Shown here one piece after another: positions 62,908 through 64,000 of a DNA stretch of 64,000 nucleotides (its first letter is position 1; every line of letters begins with the position of its first letter). Under the pieces are notes generated by a model, which searched no databases, was not told where the DNA came from, and was given only the letters and a program-made list of their open reading frames with translations. Location: assembly GCA_023421735.1 (NCBI GenBank), contig JAEZSP010000031.1:5547-69546 (forward strand), read 5' to 3'. The stretch comes from Bacillota bacterium. GTDB lineage: Bacteria > Bacillota_A > Clostridia > Christensenellales > Aristaeellaceae. The position numbers and the translations under genes are program-made.

Positions 62908-63741
62908 ATGATCGCGATTCAATCACTGGTTCCCCAACTTGCCCGTCCACTGCCCTACGAGGAGGGCGCACCTCTGTGGACCCATCCGCACATCGCCAAG
63001 CAAATGCTCGCGGCGCATCTCTCCCCGAACACCGATGCCGCAAGCCGCCGTCCCGCGGTCATCGAAGCGGTCTGTGATACATTGCCCGCCCGCATGGGAC
63101 TGAAAAGAGGCGCGCGGATTGTGGATCTTGGCTGTGGTCCCGGGCTTTACTGCCGCGCGCTTGCCGCACGCGGCTTCGAAATGACCGGCATTGACTGGTC
63201 GGATAATTCGATCCGCTATGCGCGGGAGACGTGTGCGGGATTGTCCGCAGCATTTCGGATGGCGACCTACCTCGAGCCGTTCGGCACGGCGGAATTTGAC
63301 GGCGCGCTTCTCATCTACGAGGACTTTGGGGTGCTCGCGCCCAGAGACAGAAAGATGCTCCTTGCCAACATCCATCGGGCGCTCAAGCCCGGCGGGATGT
63401 TCGCGCTCGACGTTTCGAGCTGCGCGGCGTTCGAGACGCTGAAACAGGAGCCTGATCGCACATGGGAGGCGGCGGAAGAGGGCTTCTGGCGAGGACATCC
63501 GTATGTTGCCCTTACACAACGCCACTTTTATCCCGAAATTCCCGCCACATGCGATCTGCACGCGGTGCTCGACGGGGAGACGACCGTGTGCCGCGTCTGG
63601 CAGACGTACTATACGAAAGAGTCGATTGCGGAGGAATTGTGCGCGGGCGGCTTCGAGGCCGAGGCATTTTTTGCCTCTCTGCAGGGCGACGTATATGCGG
63701 ATGATGTACCAACGATCGCCGTGATCTGTCGAAAGGCGTAG
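62908..63741 (+). CDS. SAM-dependent class I methyltransferase
   Basis: 277 residues. IVDLGCGPGLYCRALAARGFEMTGIDWSDNSIRYA is a clear SAM-binding motif I/II; LIYEDFGVLAPRDRKMLLANIHRALKPGGMFALDV covers motifs IV-VI. The acceptor is unknown; small molecules are usual for this group. ATG 62908 follows AAAGGAG at 62897-62902; the frame is open far upstream through the structured RNA, which argues that the upstream part is not coding. Confidence 0.87.
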   Translation: MIAIQSLVPQLARPLPYEEGAPLWTHPHIAKQMLAAHLSPNTDAASRRPAVIEAVCDTLPARMGLKRGARIVDLGCGPGLYCRALAARGFEMTGIDWSDNSIRYARETCAGLSAAFRMATYLEPFGTAEFDGALLIYEDFGVLAPRDRKMLLANIHRALKPGGMFALDVSSCAAFETLKQEPDRTWEAAEEGFWRGHPYVALTQRHFYPEIPATCDLHAVLDGETTVCRVWQTYYTKESIAEELCAGGFEAEAFFASLQGDVYADDVPTIAVICRKA

Positions 63742-63878
63742 CGCAATTTTTGCACCGGAATGTAGGACTACAATACATATTGGACAGGGGGAGCCAAAAA
63801 AGGGTTGAGAGCCGAGGGCACAACGAGTAAGATAAAGCTACCGCACAAAATCTTACGGAAGGAAGTGCCACGGCCCTC
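63742..63878. mobile_element. Probable left end of an insertion sequence
   Basis: The region before the transposase start contains TGTAGGACTACA, a short palindrome that could lie near the IS end. The exact terminal repeat cannot be set without the right end. Confidence 0.45.
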
Positions 63879-64000
63879 ATGAACAGGATAGCACAGGACA
63901 TGCTGTATCGGCAATCGCTCATGAAATATGTGGGAAAATATGGAGTCAGCCGAGCCAGCAGGAAGTATAACAGGACAAGGTCATACATCTATTTCTGGAA
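63879..64000 (+). CDS. IS transposase N-terminus, truncated by window edge
   Basis: Forty codons are present: MNRIAQDMLYRQSLMKY then a HTH (KYGVSRASRKYNRTRSYIYFW). This start is one I recall from clostridial DDE-type transposases (IS3/IS481-like HTH domain), which bind the IS ends. ATG 63879 follows GGAAGGAAG. The catalytic domain lies beyond the window. Confidence 0.75.
   Translation, partial: MNRIAQDMLYRQSLMKYVGKYGVSRASRKYNRTRSYIYFW

Overview
The window looks like a chromosomal segment of a GC-rich, endospore-forming Gram-positive bacterium of class Clostridia. An order such as Christensenellales would fit, but that is inference from gene content and the style of the secreted proteins. Support for a spore former comes from spoIIE, yabP and yabQ; support for a Firmicute comes from strong GGAGG ribosome sites, sigma-A promoters, SH3-repeat secreted proteins, a TagGH/Wzm-Wzt style export system and anaerobe genes such as rubrerythrin.

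Layout. 1-4778 (+): 5'-truncated aspartate kinase, an ABC exporter pair with a Wzt-type C-terminal domain, pyridoxamine kinase and a HAD phosphatase. 4931-11249 (-): three surface or secreted proteins (SH3 repeats; a Big-2 repeat protein ending in a caspase-like domain; a Cys-rich jelly-roll-like protein). 11592-17387 (+): dnaA, oriC, dnaN, mnmE, rimO, pgsA. The dnaA-dnaN spacer has clustered DnaA boxes, a DnaA-trio and an AT-rich stretch, so the chromosome origin is here, and most genes are transcribed away from it. 17568-26877: aspartate aminotransferase, spoIIE, small secreted proteins, a TtcA-like tRNA thiolase operon and a PrsA/SurA-like foldase. 27112-31050: GNAT, a CapD/FlaA1-type sugar dehydratase, yabP-yabQ-divIC and two tRNA-Met genes followed by an integrase remnant.

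31700-41797 (+) is a glycan locus: ABC-2 permease and ATPase, GT2, a GlfT2-like galactofuranosyltransferase, an FrhB-pyruvyltransferase fusion, and UDP-galactopyranose mutase (glf). Together they predict a pyruvylated, galactofuranose-containing polymer exported by the ABC pair. A second glycan block (50969-55510, -) has an initiating sugar-phosphate transferase, an epimerase, a GT2 and a GT4 fused to a beta-propeller-like N-terminus. Between them lie an M29 aminopeptidase/TetR pair, an SDR gene, rubrerythrin-luxS, and an unusual group of four tiny genes (47685-49015), at least three of them mutually related. recA, a YibE/F membrane protein, alkaline phosphatase, fucose isomerase, a zinc-ribbon membrane protein, a methyltransferase preceded by a structured RNA, and the left end of an insertion sequence close the window.

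Most worth following up are the structured RNA at 62714-62852, the small-protein group at 47.6-49.0 kb, at least four families of intergenic hairpin repeats (three present as matched pairs tens of kb apart), the operator-like palindrome between the TetR and SDR genes, and two unusual domain fusions. All functional calls rest on reading motifs by eye; no database search was run.
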